Part shown: piece after piece, positions 24,648-35,174 of the stretch | Layout of the letters: every line of letters begins with the position of its first letter | Position numbering within the stretch: position 1 is the stretch's first letter | From: Nageia nagi | Lineage: Eukaryota > Pinophyta | DNA: 64,000 nt | Assembly (NCBI GenBank): GCA_050084985.1 | Contig: JBITNC010000001.1 | Coordinates: forward strand, 165,292,001 to 165,356,000 | Direction: 5' to 3' | Notes under the pieces: generated by a model | What the model was told of the DNA's origin: nothing | Databases searched by the model: none | Seen by the model: the letters and a program-made list of their open reading frames with translations, nothing else | Position numbers and translations under genes: made by a program

Positions 24648-25048
24648 AAGATGTAAATAGGTGAATTATTTCATTAGAAGTAGAGGTGACTAGATTAAGG
24701 GTTATGGAGGCCTAGGTTACCACACTGTAGGCCACCCTAGCCATGCGGGAATCATGGATTGCTACTCTAGAGCAATTTGTGAAGAGGTTACAAGAGAGAT
24801 TGATGATGCCACCTCCAAAATAGTAATTGTCTTTAATATAGGGGAAAATTTATAGGTTGGAGGTGAAGGAGGAGATTATCGCTCTCAAATTCAAATATGC
24901 GAGAGCAAGGACCTTTCTCAAGAGCCATGGGTTGATAGTGAGTGGGATCTCGTAAGACATATCAAGGATGATAACTAGTGGAATCAACCATAGGGTTAGA
25001 GCTAGGATGGGAGATACTTCTAGTAGTGGTGACAGTGCTCCTCCTTAG

Positions 25049-25940
25049 TGAGGGCTATGATCACAAGACCTCCCTATTATGTATTCATATTTTCATGTAT
25101 ATATGATTCATTTTTGGCCCAAAAATTGTTATATGTTTGATTATCTTATCACTTTATTTGCTATAAATGTGAATGTATTTTAATTTTGAGAGTTTTAATT
25201 TGGGTTAATAAGTTACTAACAAAAATTGTATTAAAAAAACACTATGCACTTGATATATTTAACTTTATATAATCAATATGAGTATTTTAACAAATCATAA
25301 AGTACATAATTCAATCATTTCACAATTTACAAAGCAAATCACAAGCAATTCATGGAAAAACAAATCAACTTAGAATTTAAGTGCCAAAGGTGAAATGGGG
25401 ACCTAATTAAACTATTACCTATTTTTTCTTTTGAACACCTCAAAAAGCACTCAAAGATGAATCCAATGAGAATAAAACATAATAACCATGCATAAAATAC
25501 TATATTTTTAATTTTTTTCCTAAGAAACATATGTTTTTGGCACCATAAAATAGTCCCCTTATGCTGCCAATGGTGTGAGCAGTCATGAAAAAGTTAATGA
25601 AAGAGAGAAATAATGAAAGAAACATCACTATGGGCTAGAAAAAGCAAGTAACTCATGTAAGAAAGTAGTAAGAATTCACAATGGCCAGACAAATGCATAC
25701 CCTAACTAATATACACTATAGGTACAAATATGCAACTTTAAATAATGACTTTACATACTTGGGGATCTTTTGGAACCTAAATACACTTAGCAGATGTAGG
25801 AACAAAGAGAGGTACCTATAGTTTCATGTTTTGCACACTATGAGCACTGTAATGATAGTGTTGCACATTGTGGGTAGCATTGGTTCTTACTCCATTTCTA
25901 GTTTTATTTCAGCTATTATGCTTGCATCCACATTTTTGAG
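25049..25940. other. Element B spacer between PMD gene and gag
   Basis: Nothing recognised. Lacks the microsatellite seen in element A at the same place, so that repeat arose or was lost after the copies separated. Confidence 0.5.
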
Positions 25941-28035
25941 TTAAATAATAATGGAAATCATTGAAAGTACCTACCATGCCAATAAAACCTCTTGGTTGTG
26001 AAGAATGTAGAGGATTAGTGAACACCCCTAACATTCCATTACCAATATGGATAGGTCTAGGATTTGTAGTAGCTTCATCATCCATGTTGATAGCATTTTT
26101 ATCAATAAAGTCCTATATGATATGCTTTAAAGTCCTACAATTGCATGTTAGACATCGTAGAACCCTACAATAATTATAAAATTCCTCATGTCTAAAATTT
26201 TTAGGGACACCATTTGGAAACTTAGGCTCAACAAAAAGAGAAAGTTTAATAAGATATTCTTTTAACAAAATATTAAGAATATTATCTATAGTTTAGTCAA
26301 AGGTGTAAAATTTCTCCTAAGCTTAGGATTATTGTTCTATTTATGACTAACATTGATTACTTAAAGTCTTTTATTGTTTATAGGTTTTTGCACCATATTT
26401 TGATATGTATGAGTACCATTATTATGCATAGCATATAGCATCTTAATGCATGGCTCTTTTTTAAACACAACATCCATCATATATCCTAATGTCATATCAT
26501 GATTAAAATTACTAACAATTTATACAAAGGTAACAAAGCATTTGCAAATGTATCTTTCAAATCTTGCTTAGGCATGGTAATTTTATTAGCAATATGTTTC
26601 CATACTTTAACAAAATCATGAATAGATTGATTAAGCAATTGTTTAATCTTACAAAAATCCTTGAAGTAAACTTTTTCAGCAATATTGTACTTGATATTTT
26701 GCAAAAATTAATGAATTAGATCCTCATACCTATCAATGCTCTTTTCAAGAAGTTGAAAATACTATTTTAGTGCTTCATCCTTCAAACTATGTAAGACCAA
26801 TTTAGCAATAATATCTCTGTCATGCATATATTCCATAGCTTCCTCTTGAAATTTCTAACATGCATCTTAGGATCTTCCAAACCATTGAATTTAGTAAAAT
26901 TTATATTTTTTTTCCAAGTAAGAACTTTAGCAAGAATTATATCTGTTAATGGTCTTTTTAAACAAAACAAGAAATAATCATCATCAACAATGGACTCCAA
27001 TTTTGTTTGTTGTGTATTTACCTTAGTTGATTCATCTTTCAAGGGAGGTGGAGGGGTTTGAAGTGGAAGTTGTGCCTTTTTAATTTTATTTCCTTTTAGT
27101 ATAGAAAATGGACTTATTCTATTGATGTTTTCATATTCAAGTTTGTCAATCATTTGAACAAAAGTATCCATTTATTTTTGAAGAGGTTCAAAAGGCCAAT
27201 TGGTAGTATCTTGAATTTCAAGAAGGATTTCAATTTGATATTATATTCTTAAAATGTCCAATTAGGTTGCAATTTATAGGCTTCATCAACAATTGTATCA
27301 ATTTGTTTTCTTAGCTTAGCATCAAAACTTTCATCTTGCACAATATGCTTACCTATAGTAGACTTACCTCTTTTGAAGTGATCAAGTTTTAGGATGAGGT
27401 ACTCATAATCTTCATCCACTTATTCTATGCTATTATCTTCTACATATTTATCACATGAAGGATGTGTAGGTATTTTAGAAGGAAATTTTGTCTCATCCAT
27501 TTGTATTCCATTAGCACTATGTTCATAGGTAGGCATGCTTAGCATCATCTATCTCAATGGTATGAACCTTCCATCATGTAGATCCTGCATTTTCATAAGA
27601 GAACAAATTATTCGATCATTCCAAGTCTATATAATTTTCCTCTAAGAGTTCATAATGTGTTAGAATATCAATAATAGTTTCAATATTATGAGTAATAAAA
27701 TACTCCAACCTTTATCTATCAAATAACACTTCTTGTATAGATCTAACATTACTAGGAATCATATCTAACTCATGGATGTCACCATCACTTTCATTAGAAT
27801 GAATATGCAAGTATACATTTTCAAATTCAACATGATCATTATTAAGACCAAATTTATTGGGAGTTTCACCAATAATATCCATTTTCTTGCTAGAATGTGT
27901 AGACTCATAATCACTAGGAGCATCAAGATGAAGTTCTTGTAGAGGTAGATTAGGATTATGCCTAGTACTTATTTGAACATCATTAAAATGTACCTTCCCT
28001 TTAGATAATTTAGGGTTCTCTACATTAATATCCAT
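25941..28035 (-). pseudogene. Element B gag, broken
   Basis: Start at 28035: MDINVENPKLSKGKVHFND, homologous to element A gag. An acidic N-terminal part runs to 27712. The capsid core at 27171-26490 shows PLQTPPPPLKDEST, NFTKFNGLEDPKMHVRNF, VYFKDFCKIKQLLNQSIHDF, VKVWKHIANKI and DLKDTFANALLPLYK, the usual retrotrans_gag order. Near 26160-25970 the zinc-knuckle-like block retains its Cys pair (LTCNCRTLKHII), followed by DFIDKNAINMDD and a conserved QPRGFIGMVGTF end also present in element A (PRGFIGSVST). Stops and frameshifts break it into at least three pieces. No protease follows. Confidence 0.82.
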
Positions 28036-28184
28036 TTTTCCAACATAGGTAGAATAAACCCTACTTTTATCATTTTATCTAGTTGTTATTTGAAGATCTT
28101 TAGGTAAAGTGATGAATAAAAGTGAGAACAGATTCATGACTTTTTCAAAAGGATACCCTAGATCAAGACCTAGAGGTGTAAGAA

Positions 28185-28201
28185 TGTTAGGTTCACCAAA
28201 T
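28185..28201 (-). other. Element B primer binding site
   Basis: Minus strand ATTTGGTGAACCTAACA right after the LTR. Keeps the TGG needed to pair with tRNA CCA. Same core TTTGGTGAACC as element D (40122). Confidence 0.65.
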
Positions 28202-28936
28202 TGTATACCCAAAAATGTGTAAATAATGAATAAATACATAAATAAATATACATGTGGTATACAAATATAATGAATAATATCTCTATATAAGATTACTATG
28301 TATATACATGAAATATATAAACTTGATACAAAGTGGAGCCTGTAGCCACTATATGTACAATCCTCAAGAGTAGATAACAATGAAAATTCAAAGGATCATG
28401 ATTATATTTCATATTATCTCACAATATATATTTGCTAGAATGATTTTATGAGTCATTCCTTGAAGTATGGACCTCTAGATCTAGATAAAGATGCACATCA
28501 TTGGCATGATATGAGTCACACATTGTCAACATTATAGGAAAGGTTGTTTCATGTCATGGGTAAGAAATACATTACATAGCTCAAAGAGTTAACAAGTTCT
28601 CAAAGATAGGTGGCATCAAGAGACAATATTGGTATAATATTTGGGACAACCACCTATCAAAAAGTTCCAATAGGGATGTGAACCTTCACCTCCAATTTTT
28701 ATAACATAAAAGGAAATAAAAAGGGGTGAAAGCCAATACATAGAAATAATAATAATCATTCTAATATTTAATATAACTTAAAATATAAACCATGGTATAT
28801 GATATTACATTGGTCCTAGCACATGGTATTGCAATATAATAGCCTTTTATCTTGATTTAGACATTACTACCTTTTAATCATTTAATTGCTAAATATGATT
28901 TATTAAATAAAAATAAATCATTTTTAGGAATATACA
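28202..28936 (-). repeat. Element B 5' LTR
   Basis: 735 bp, minus strand TGTATATTCCTAAAAATG ... TTTTTGGGTATACA with intact TG...CA ends. Partner of 20369-21102. Confidence 0.87.
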
Positions 28937-28941
28937 ACTAG
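28937..28941. repeat. Probable target site duplication of element B (right, ACTAG)
   Basis: Partner of GCTAG at 20364-20368 with one transition. Confidence 0.6.
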
Positions 28942-29864
28942 TGTTTTGGAAGTCCCATTAATTAATTTTGAAAACTTGGATATGGAAGATTTGATATTGA
29001 GGAGCTTATGGGTGTCAATAATAGGGCCAAGCATAGTCCATAAGATACTATTGAACACTTGTTCCCTAATCCAAATCCATCCTAGTCTCATCATAATCCA
29101 ACTCCATCCCAATCTTATCAACATTTAATTATTTTGCATAAAATTTTGAGAAATTTAAAATTTCAACAACTTGGGAGGACAGAAAAGACCCTTCTCAATG
29201 AAATTAAATAAATATATATGAAACATTCCCAAAGAGAATGAGTAGTTTTTCTGATATAGAATATGAAAAGAAAGAAAAAATTATCATTAAAATATCTTAT
29301 TGTGTGTAAGTAGAACATGCATAAGGATGACTCATGCAGTTTGAATTAGAGAATAATGACCCAGTTATAAAATGAGTATGAAAAAGAGGTGACAAAAGAA
29401 TACTTTGCAAGAATTCGCTAGGTATGTAGCTTTTTATATAATTTTCTATCAAACTATTTCCATATGTAAAATAAATATTTACTTAATATGTAAACAAACC
29501 ATTTAGATGAAGATGTAAATGCACCATTTAGATGAAATTAAATGAAATTTATACAATATGTAAATACAAAAGCAAATGTAAATGACCATTTATATGAAAT
29601 GAAGTATATTTACATAAATGAATACCCATTTAAAATGGATGAACAATGAATATATCATTAAAGTATTTAGGCTAATATTAGATTAATTGTCAAGAAATAT
29701 GAGAAATTATGAAGATACACCTAGAGAACACTCAAAAGAAATTGGTTAAGTCTGTAAATCAATTGACAAAATAGAAATTTATAGAAAGAGATAATGCATT
29801 TTGAAGAAGATTATTATGGAAAATAAATTGGATTTTCATTTCTAGAAAACTATCAAAGCCAAAT
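28942..29864. other. Unassigned AT-rich region
   Basis: No gene recognised. Around 29460-29640 short phrases (forms of TGTAAATG...CCATTTA-ATGAAAT) recur irregularly. Probably old element interior. Confidence 0.35.
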
Positions 29865-30456
29865 TGTATTGTCCCCATTTTTATGGTATTTTCCCCATTT
29901 CACCACTGATAAATGGGAACACTACAATAGAAGTACTTTTGCTTATTTTAGGAGTTATTTGGCCAATTAATTGTGATTTACACTTAAATAATAGTTTAAT
30001 ACTCTAATTATAGAATTTTGGGTCCTTATTTAGTATATTATGTATAGTTGAGTTTCTAATTATGCCAATAATGATGTATTTATGATACCAAGGCCATTAT
30101 TATTGTAAATGCAATATTAGTCTCCACTAATAAGGTGTTGCATATTCCTAACTTTGATGATTGTAATATTAGCATTTTCCTCTTATCATTAATGTTCCCC
30201 TCTTCAAGGTAGAGCATCCATCAAGGTGATTACATTGACTTCAAGGCATTATGAAGACTCCTATGCTTGTATGTGGCATGTTTTGCATCCCAAGACATCA
30301 AATGGCTCCCACACTTGGACGTTGAGCTTATGAGGGCATCTAGACTCCCTACATTAAGCATTTTCCATCCCTAGGATCCCACATGACACCTTTTGAGGTT
30401 TTCTAGCTTGGACATTGATATTGAGGCACATGGAATTCTCCCTTGGTCCAACATTT
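29865..30456 (+). repeat. Family E LTR, left part of the E2 LTR
   Basis: Begins TGTATTGTCCCCATTTTTAT and matches the start of the E1 LTR (33052-33640), including the conserved phrases CTGATAAATGGGAAC and TCAAGGTAGAGCATCC. It stops where E1 begins and its continuation is at 34543-35160. Confidence 0.7.
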
Positions 30457-30458
30457 GC

Positions 30459-30735
30459 TGTAATGTTCCCATTTCATTTTTTCCTATATCACCTCTAATA
30501 AATGGGAACATTAATTTAGGTGTGATTTTGTATAATTTAATATAAATTTACCAAAATGATGTACTTAGAGACTCAACAAAGTTATAATTATGGAGTAAAT
30601 AGACATTTTTATTTATTTATTTTGTATTTAGTTAATTACTAAATGCTAGTAATGATGTGTTTGTAATACCAAGGTAATTATATTTATAAATGCAATATTA
30701 GTATCCTTGAATATTTTAACCTTGATATTTTGAAG
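30459..30735 (+). repeat. E1 5' LTR fragment
   Basis: Matches 33052-33340 (ACCTCTAATAAATGGGAAC, GTGATTTTGTATAATTT and following). Similarity ends near 30735, the inferred deletion junction. Confidence 0.6.
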
Positions 30736-33051
30736 CCAATTTCTAGGATGAATTATATTGCAATAATTTCTAATTGCTAATATTAGCCTAATTCCATCAT
30801 GCAAGATTGAAAAGTAATTTCAAAATTTGCAAGATGAGTGGATAAAAGAGGAATACTTTGGTAGCTATGAGAGTAGAATTGAAAAGGCTATAAGAGGGGT
30901 CAAAAAATTATTAAAAGGAGGAAGAATTCAAGGCATATATGAAAAGGTGGAGGGAAATTTCATAAATGGTTTGAGATGTAGAAAAAAATTATTCCATCTA
31001 ACCAAGGAAAAGATACACAACCACCACCATAGGAACATGAAGAAGTAAAAACCCTTTGCCATGAGTTAGTAAACACTAAGGAAAAACTAATAGAGGAAAG
31101 GAAAATCTTGGATAATATGGAAAACAAGTATGAATAATTAGAAGTAAGAAATGATGAACTTCATGAAACTCTGATGCAAATAGAAAAGGAGAGTTCCAAA
31201 TGGAGAAATAAATATGAACTAGGCCAAGTAGTATTGCAAAAGGCTACAACACTACAACAACAAATGCAATAAAGAGAGGAATCCTTGAAGAAAAAAATTG
31301 AATATTCTCTTCAATAAAAGGAATAATAATTCAAACTATTATTCAATCATCATATAAAAAGAGACAAAGATCCAATAGAAATCAAGTTACAAAGATAAAT
31401 TGATTAGGCTCACTCAAAAGGTATTAAAAGATATCAAAGCAAACCATCAAGATATTCAAGATAAGATGAGATTAAGTTAACGAGGCTAATAAAAAATGTG
31501 AAAAGACACAATTGTAAGTTAAAAGGTCCAAGGTAACATGTAAGAAAAGGGAAAAATAATTAGTGGAATATAATCGATTGGTAGAACTTAAGATAGAATA
31601 TGCAAAGGAAGAAATTGCTAAATAAGTGATTGCTCTCAAAGAAGGTAAATTTTATGCAAGAAAAGATAAAGGTAACAATGAAAATATGAAAGTATATATT
31701 ATTATGCTAAAGGATATGTTATTAGATAAGGAGAGAGAGATCCAAGGTATTCTCCAAGAAAATGGAAATCTGAAGACTAAAGGTTCTACATCTTTTGAGC
31801 AAATACAACAATTGCAACAATCATTTTTTATGGTGATAGTAGAATCAACAACCACCCAAGAAGAATATATAATATTATAGAAAAATTATATGAAAAAAGG
31901 AACTTTAGTATTAAGAAAGACTCCATAATATCAAGTAGAAATCAAATGAAGTTGCTAGGAGAAATTCTTAGTTAGAAGAAATGGTTATTGTTCTAAAGGA
32001 AGTTAATGTTTGTTTATCTCAATCATTGGATGGAGCTCAAAATTATAAGAAAGACCTAATGGAAATAAACATGAAGCTAAATAATGAGCTTTATGATAGG
32101 AAGGTAGAGAGTAAAGGGAATGTTGCTTTGTAAAAGGAGGATTACAATTTATAACTTGAAGTGTTCCTTGAGTCCCCAAACACATTGGAACATATTGAGG
32201 AATCAATTAATGGGGTTAGAGCCAAAGGAAAGTATAATTAGGGTAAAGAACCTAAACCAAATCATGCAAGGGATGACAAGTAAGATCATCCACTTTCACT
32301 AGAAATGAGATGTGCACACTCTGGAAGCAAGGAAGGACAATTTATGGTTAACTTGAAAAGGCTTGGGAGACCCTATTTGAAGACTATAAGCATAAAATTA
32401 GACCTAATAAAGAGAATCACAAAATTGTATATACTTACTCAAAATATTCAAAAAGGTTTTGTATAGCTTGAAAATAGTTCATGGATGATTGCACATGGTT
32501 ACAACTTCATTTGGAGTACATCTTTTGCAGATGATTTCTCTATATTAGATCGGTACTTTCTCAGTATGGGAGCACATGGACATGTGGGGGACATCAAAGA
32601 TAGAGTTGAGGTACATAGAGAAGCATTAACATAAGTTTATAATGATTATTTAATTATTTATCATCCACACTTAGACTCATTTTCACAAAACATATGGGAA
32701 TATGATTGTATAAAATATCATGAAGATAGTTTAGAGTGATTAGACATGGATATAATTCAATTTGGTCCTATTGCTTTATTTTTATTCATGAGAAATTAGA
32801 ATTAATAATAATCATTATCAATCCATTCATATTCAATTTAGTGATACCACATCCCTAGAATAACATAAAGGAAATAGCACATAGAGCACCACCTTAGCAT
32901 GGGCAACACTTGATAGTTGCATCATAGAAGAACCTATAGTATGAGGATTCTTGGATCAACCATGGAGAAGAAGAAGAAGATCAATAAGACTCAACCACAA
33001 CTATGTATTTTTCAAATTGCTTGGGGAAAGGCAATTTGGGGAGGGCAAACT
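30736..33051 (+). pseudogene. E1 interior: broken coiled-coil-rich coding region
   Basis: Plus strand. Patches of Lys/Glu-rich reading, for example RIEKAIRGVKKLLKGGR (30870-30925), EVRNDELHETLMQIEKESS (31143-31200) and NYKKDLMEINMKLNNELYD (32043-32100), joined by stops. A later patch near 32470-32740 reads MIAHGYNFIWSTSFADDF and GHVGDIKDRVEVHREAL. I do not recognise a domain and no RT or integrase motif is present. It may be the C-terminal part of a long extra ORF like the one in element F, which also ends in a coiled coil before the 3' LTR; that is inference. Confidence 0.4.
33035..33050 (+). other. E1 polypurine tract
   Basis: TTTGGGGAGGGCAAAC directly before TGTAATG. The same tract precedes the E3 LTR on the minus strand (TTTGGGAGGGGAGGAC near 39130-39117). 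Confidence 0.7.
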
Positions 33052-34542
33052 TGTAATGTCCCCATTTTTTAGGTGTTTTCTTCATTTCACCTCTGATAAA
33101 TGGGAACATTAATTTAGATGTGATTTTGTATAATTTGAAAAAAATGATGTAAATTCTACTTAGATAATTAGCAAAGCTCTAATTGTGGAATAAATAGCTC
33201 TTTTTATTTATTTCTTTATTTTGTATTTACTTAATTATTAAATATGAATAATGATGTATTTCTAATACCAAGGTAATTATATTTGTAAATGGAATATTAG
33301 TCTCCTTAAAAGAGGCATTACATATTTTAGCCTTGACAAATGTAATATTTACATTTCATGTATATCTAATCATTAGTGCTTCCCTCTTTAAGGTAGAGCA
33401 TCCCCCTAGGTGATTGCATTGATTACAAGGTCATTTGGAGCTCCAAGGTTAGACATGACACTTCAAACTAGGCTTTAGTAATCTTGAGGTAAGTGGATGG
33501 CTTCCTAGCATGGATGTTGGGCATGATAGCATCACAAGATCCCATATTGGTCCTTGTTGGTACTTGTACATATGGCATTGATCCTAAGGCACTTCAACAT
33601 CACCCCCTATTGGATGTTGGCATTCTTGGCCTTTAGATGTGATTTCATTCATTCCAAGGCTCCCCATATTGCATATTGCAACCATGAGCACATAGATCAC
33701 ATCTTTTCATTGTTAGATCATCTCAATGCAAGATTAGAAGATGATCACCCTCACCTATAAAAGAAGTACACTTAGTCATTATGAGATGTACTGAATATTG
33801 TTATTAAACTTTTTTATTTAGATTGAGTGAAGATGTTATCTTTGCCACTTGCAAGGAAAGCTGCATTTGAGGTATTGAGAGGATAGGAGGCTATGCTTGA
33901 AATTACTCTAGCCATATTGAGAGGAACATTGCTAGTTCCATCGAAGTTATTGCTAGTTTGCACATCATTACTTCTAGGATTAATTAGGCCTTAGATCTAT
34001 TTGGCATAACCCTATTGGAGGTAGTCTTGGTACAAGCTCCTTAGGTAGACAAAAATATATTATAGTTGCACTACTCTTGTTATATATAATACAATTGCAT
34101 TTTTTCATCAATATCTTATTGTCTATCTTTCTATGTTTGTAGTTGGATTTGGAAGCATAATTGCATTGTTGAATTGTTATTTTATCTTCTTGGTTGCAAT
34201 GTTAGATTTGGAGTGATATTTACATTTCTTAATCTCTATGTTGTCTCCTTAACTAAACTATTGAGTTTGTGGAGTACTTTTGCATTGTTGAAGTTTTTAT
34301 TTTTCTCTATTTGAGTCATTTGAATACTAGAGATATTTTCTTATGTTATTATCATATTTGTTCATCATAACTAGATGTTGGGTTTGAAGGTATTTTCTAC
34401 AAAGTTTGATTTCATATTTATCATTCCTAGAAATTGTTTGGTATCTTATGCATGATTGAGCTTGTTTGGAGTAATTTTGAAGCTAGAAACCAAGGCATCC
34501 TAGGGCACATTTGAAAAGTGAAACCTAGAATGGCTCATTACA
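33052..34542 (+). repeat. E1 3' LTR
   Basis: 1491 bp, TGTAATGTCCCC ... GGCTCATTACA. Matches E3 (37719-39116, inverted) and the E2 pieces along most of its length, including the TATA segment. Confidence 0.75.
33756..33763 (+). promoter_or_regulatory. TATA box of the E1 LTR
   Basis: TATAAAAG in CACCTATAAAAGAAGTAC, about 700 bases into the LTR. The E3 LTR has CATCTATAAAAGAAGG at the same place, so the site is conserved between copies. Confidence 0.65.
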
Positions 34543-35160
34543 TTAATATTCTTGGTCCTTAGATGTGATTACTCTCATCCCAAGGCATCCTATCTTGGAT
34601 GTTGACATTGAGAGGACACAAATCACTCTTGTAAGTTGTTGGATCAACTCAACTTGATATTAGAAGATGAATGATGAACTTTGCTTGTTTGATCATTATA
34701 GAGGTAAGGAATCCCTAGGCTTGGCCTTGTCACTACTACGATTAGTGAGACTCTGAAGCCATCTTCAATAACCCTATTAGAGGCAACCTTGATGTAAGCT
34801 CCTTAGGTACCAAAAATACAATTGCTACAACATTCTCATTGAAGCTATTGTAATTGTAGTTTTCTAATTTCATAATTCAATCATATTATTTACTATCATT
34901 ATTATCAATTATCTCATTGTGCTTGGATGTTGGATCTATAAGTGTATCTTGCATTGATAATTCATATTTTGTCTTCCTTAGGCTCTGCATTGGGTATTTG
35001 TATGCTTTTGATGAGTATTTGCTTCATTTTTGCCAATTATAGCTAGATATTGGGTTTATTATGTAATTTTATGATTAATTACTGATATCCAAAGCTTCAA
35101 GGAAAACATCCCTCTCTTAGGGAATGCTTGAGCATAAGTCAATGACTTGAGCTCATCATA
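34543..35160 (+). repeat. Family E LTR, right part of the E2 LTR
   Basis: Starts ATTCTTGGTCCTTAGATGTG, matching E1 from about 33620, and ends GAGCTCATCATA, matching the E1 and E3 ends. It is the continuation of 29865-30456. Confidence 0.65.
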
Positions 35161-35161
35161 G

Positions 35162-35174
35162 TGGTGTCAAAGCC
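35162..35174 (+). other. E2 primer binding site, tRNA-Met type
   Basis: TGGTGTCAAAGCC one base after the LTR resembles the plant initiator-Met site TGGTATCAGAGCC with two transitions. It differs from the A, B and D type and from F. Confidence 0.6.

Larger units (their letters stand above)
23050..25048 (+). pseudogene. Plant mobile domain (PMD) protein with coiled-coil tail, antisense in element B
   Basis: Exon 1 (23050-23133): Met, then IAEYLYSLPYEFA. Exon 2 from 23256: KCKVLIWGGPMTIITLEKV, then the PMD signature YTFHLPLSEMTMTLLDVY with FIWGIPI (23428-23502). Next, YVVVIITIYLCLNKS (about 23660-23705), FTWGPLVLAQLYRDMYNF (about 23770-23825), and HVGLLQIWAYEHISIT (about 23857-23905). WYVDAHQIAWVH (24075-24110) and RLTWEDPRTLDEVTHVS (24278-24335) end the domain. 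An acidic linker NKEDEEEEASNEGSSKD, intron 2 (24562-24647), a heptad segment AMRESWIATLEQFVKRL and a Lys-rich tail follow. Several stops and frame changes. PMD proteins are nuclear factors or transposon-borne proteins; role here unknown. Better preserved than the copy in element A. Confidence 0.85.
20369..28936 (-). mobile_element. Element B: second member of the gag-only family with PMD gene
   Basis: 8568-bp minus-strand element: 5' LTR 28202-28936, primer site 28185-28201, gag 28035-25941, PMD gene on the opposite (plus) strand 23050-25048, tail 21103-23049, 3' LTR 20369-21102. The layout matches element A in order and spacing, with homologous LTRs, gag and PMD. No protease, RT or integrase recognised. 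A and B differ widely in sequence, so they are separate insertions of an old family and not a recent duplication. Confidence 0.85.
30459..34542 (+). mobile_element. Element E1: internally deleted LTR retrotransposon inserted in the E2 LTR
   Basis: Starts TGTAATGTTCCC and ends CTCATTACA, a 7-base terminal inverted repeat (TGTAATG/CATTACA). The 5' LTR keeps only about 275 bases (30459-30735), then jumps into interior sequence. The 3' LTR is full (33052-34542). Flanks TTTGC (left) and TTAAT (right) could be a duplication of TTGGC altered by transitions, which is weak. The two flanks together rebuild one LTR of the same family, showing E1 landed in E2. Confidence 0.65.

Noticed and set aside
20369-28936. 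Possibility that the two LTRs of element B are independent solo LTRs
   Set aside because: Matching orientation, primer site and gag next to one LTR, a tail matching element A next to the other, the expected length and four of five bases of a target duplication favour one element.
28924-29128. Overlapping 60-66 codon frames on both strands
   Set aside because: Short, overlapping the element B LTR edge, no composition or motif typical of coding.
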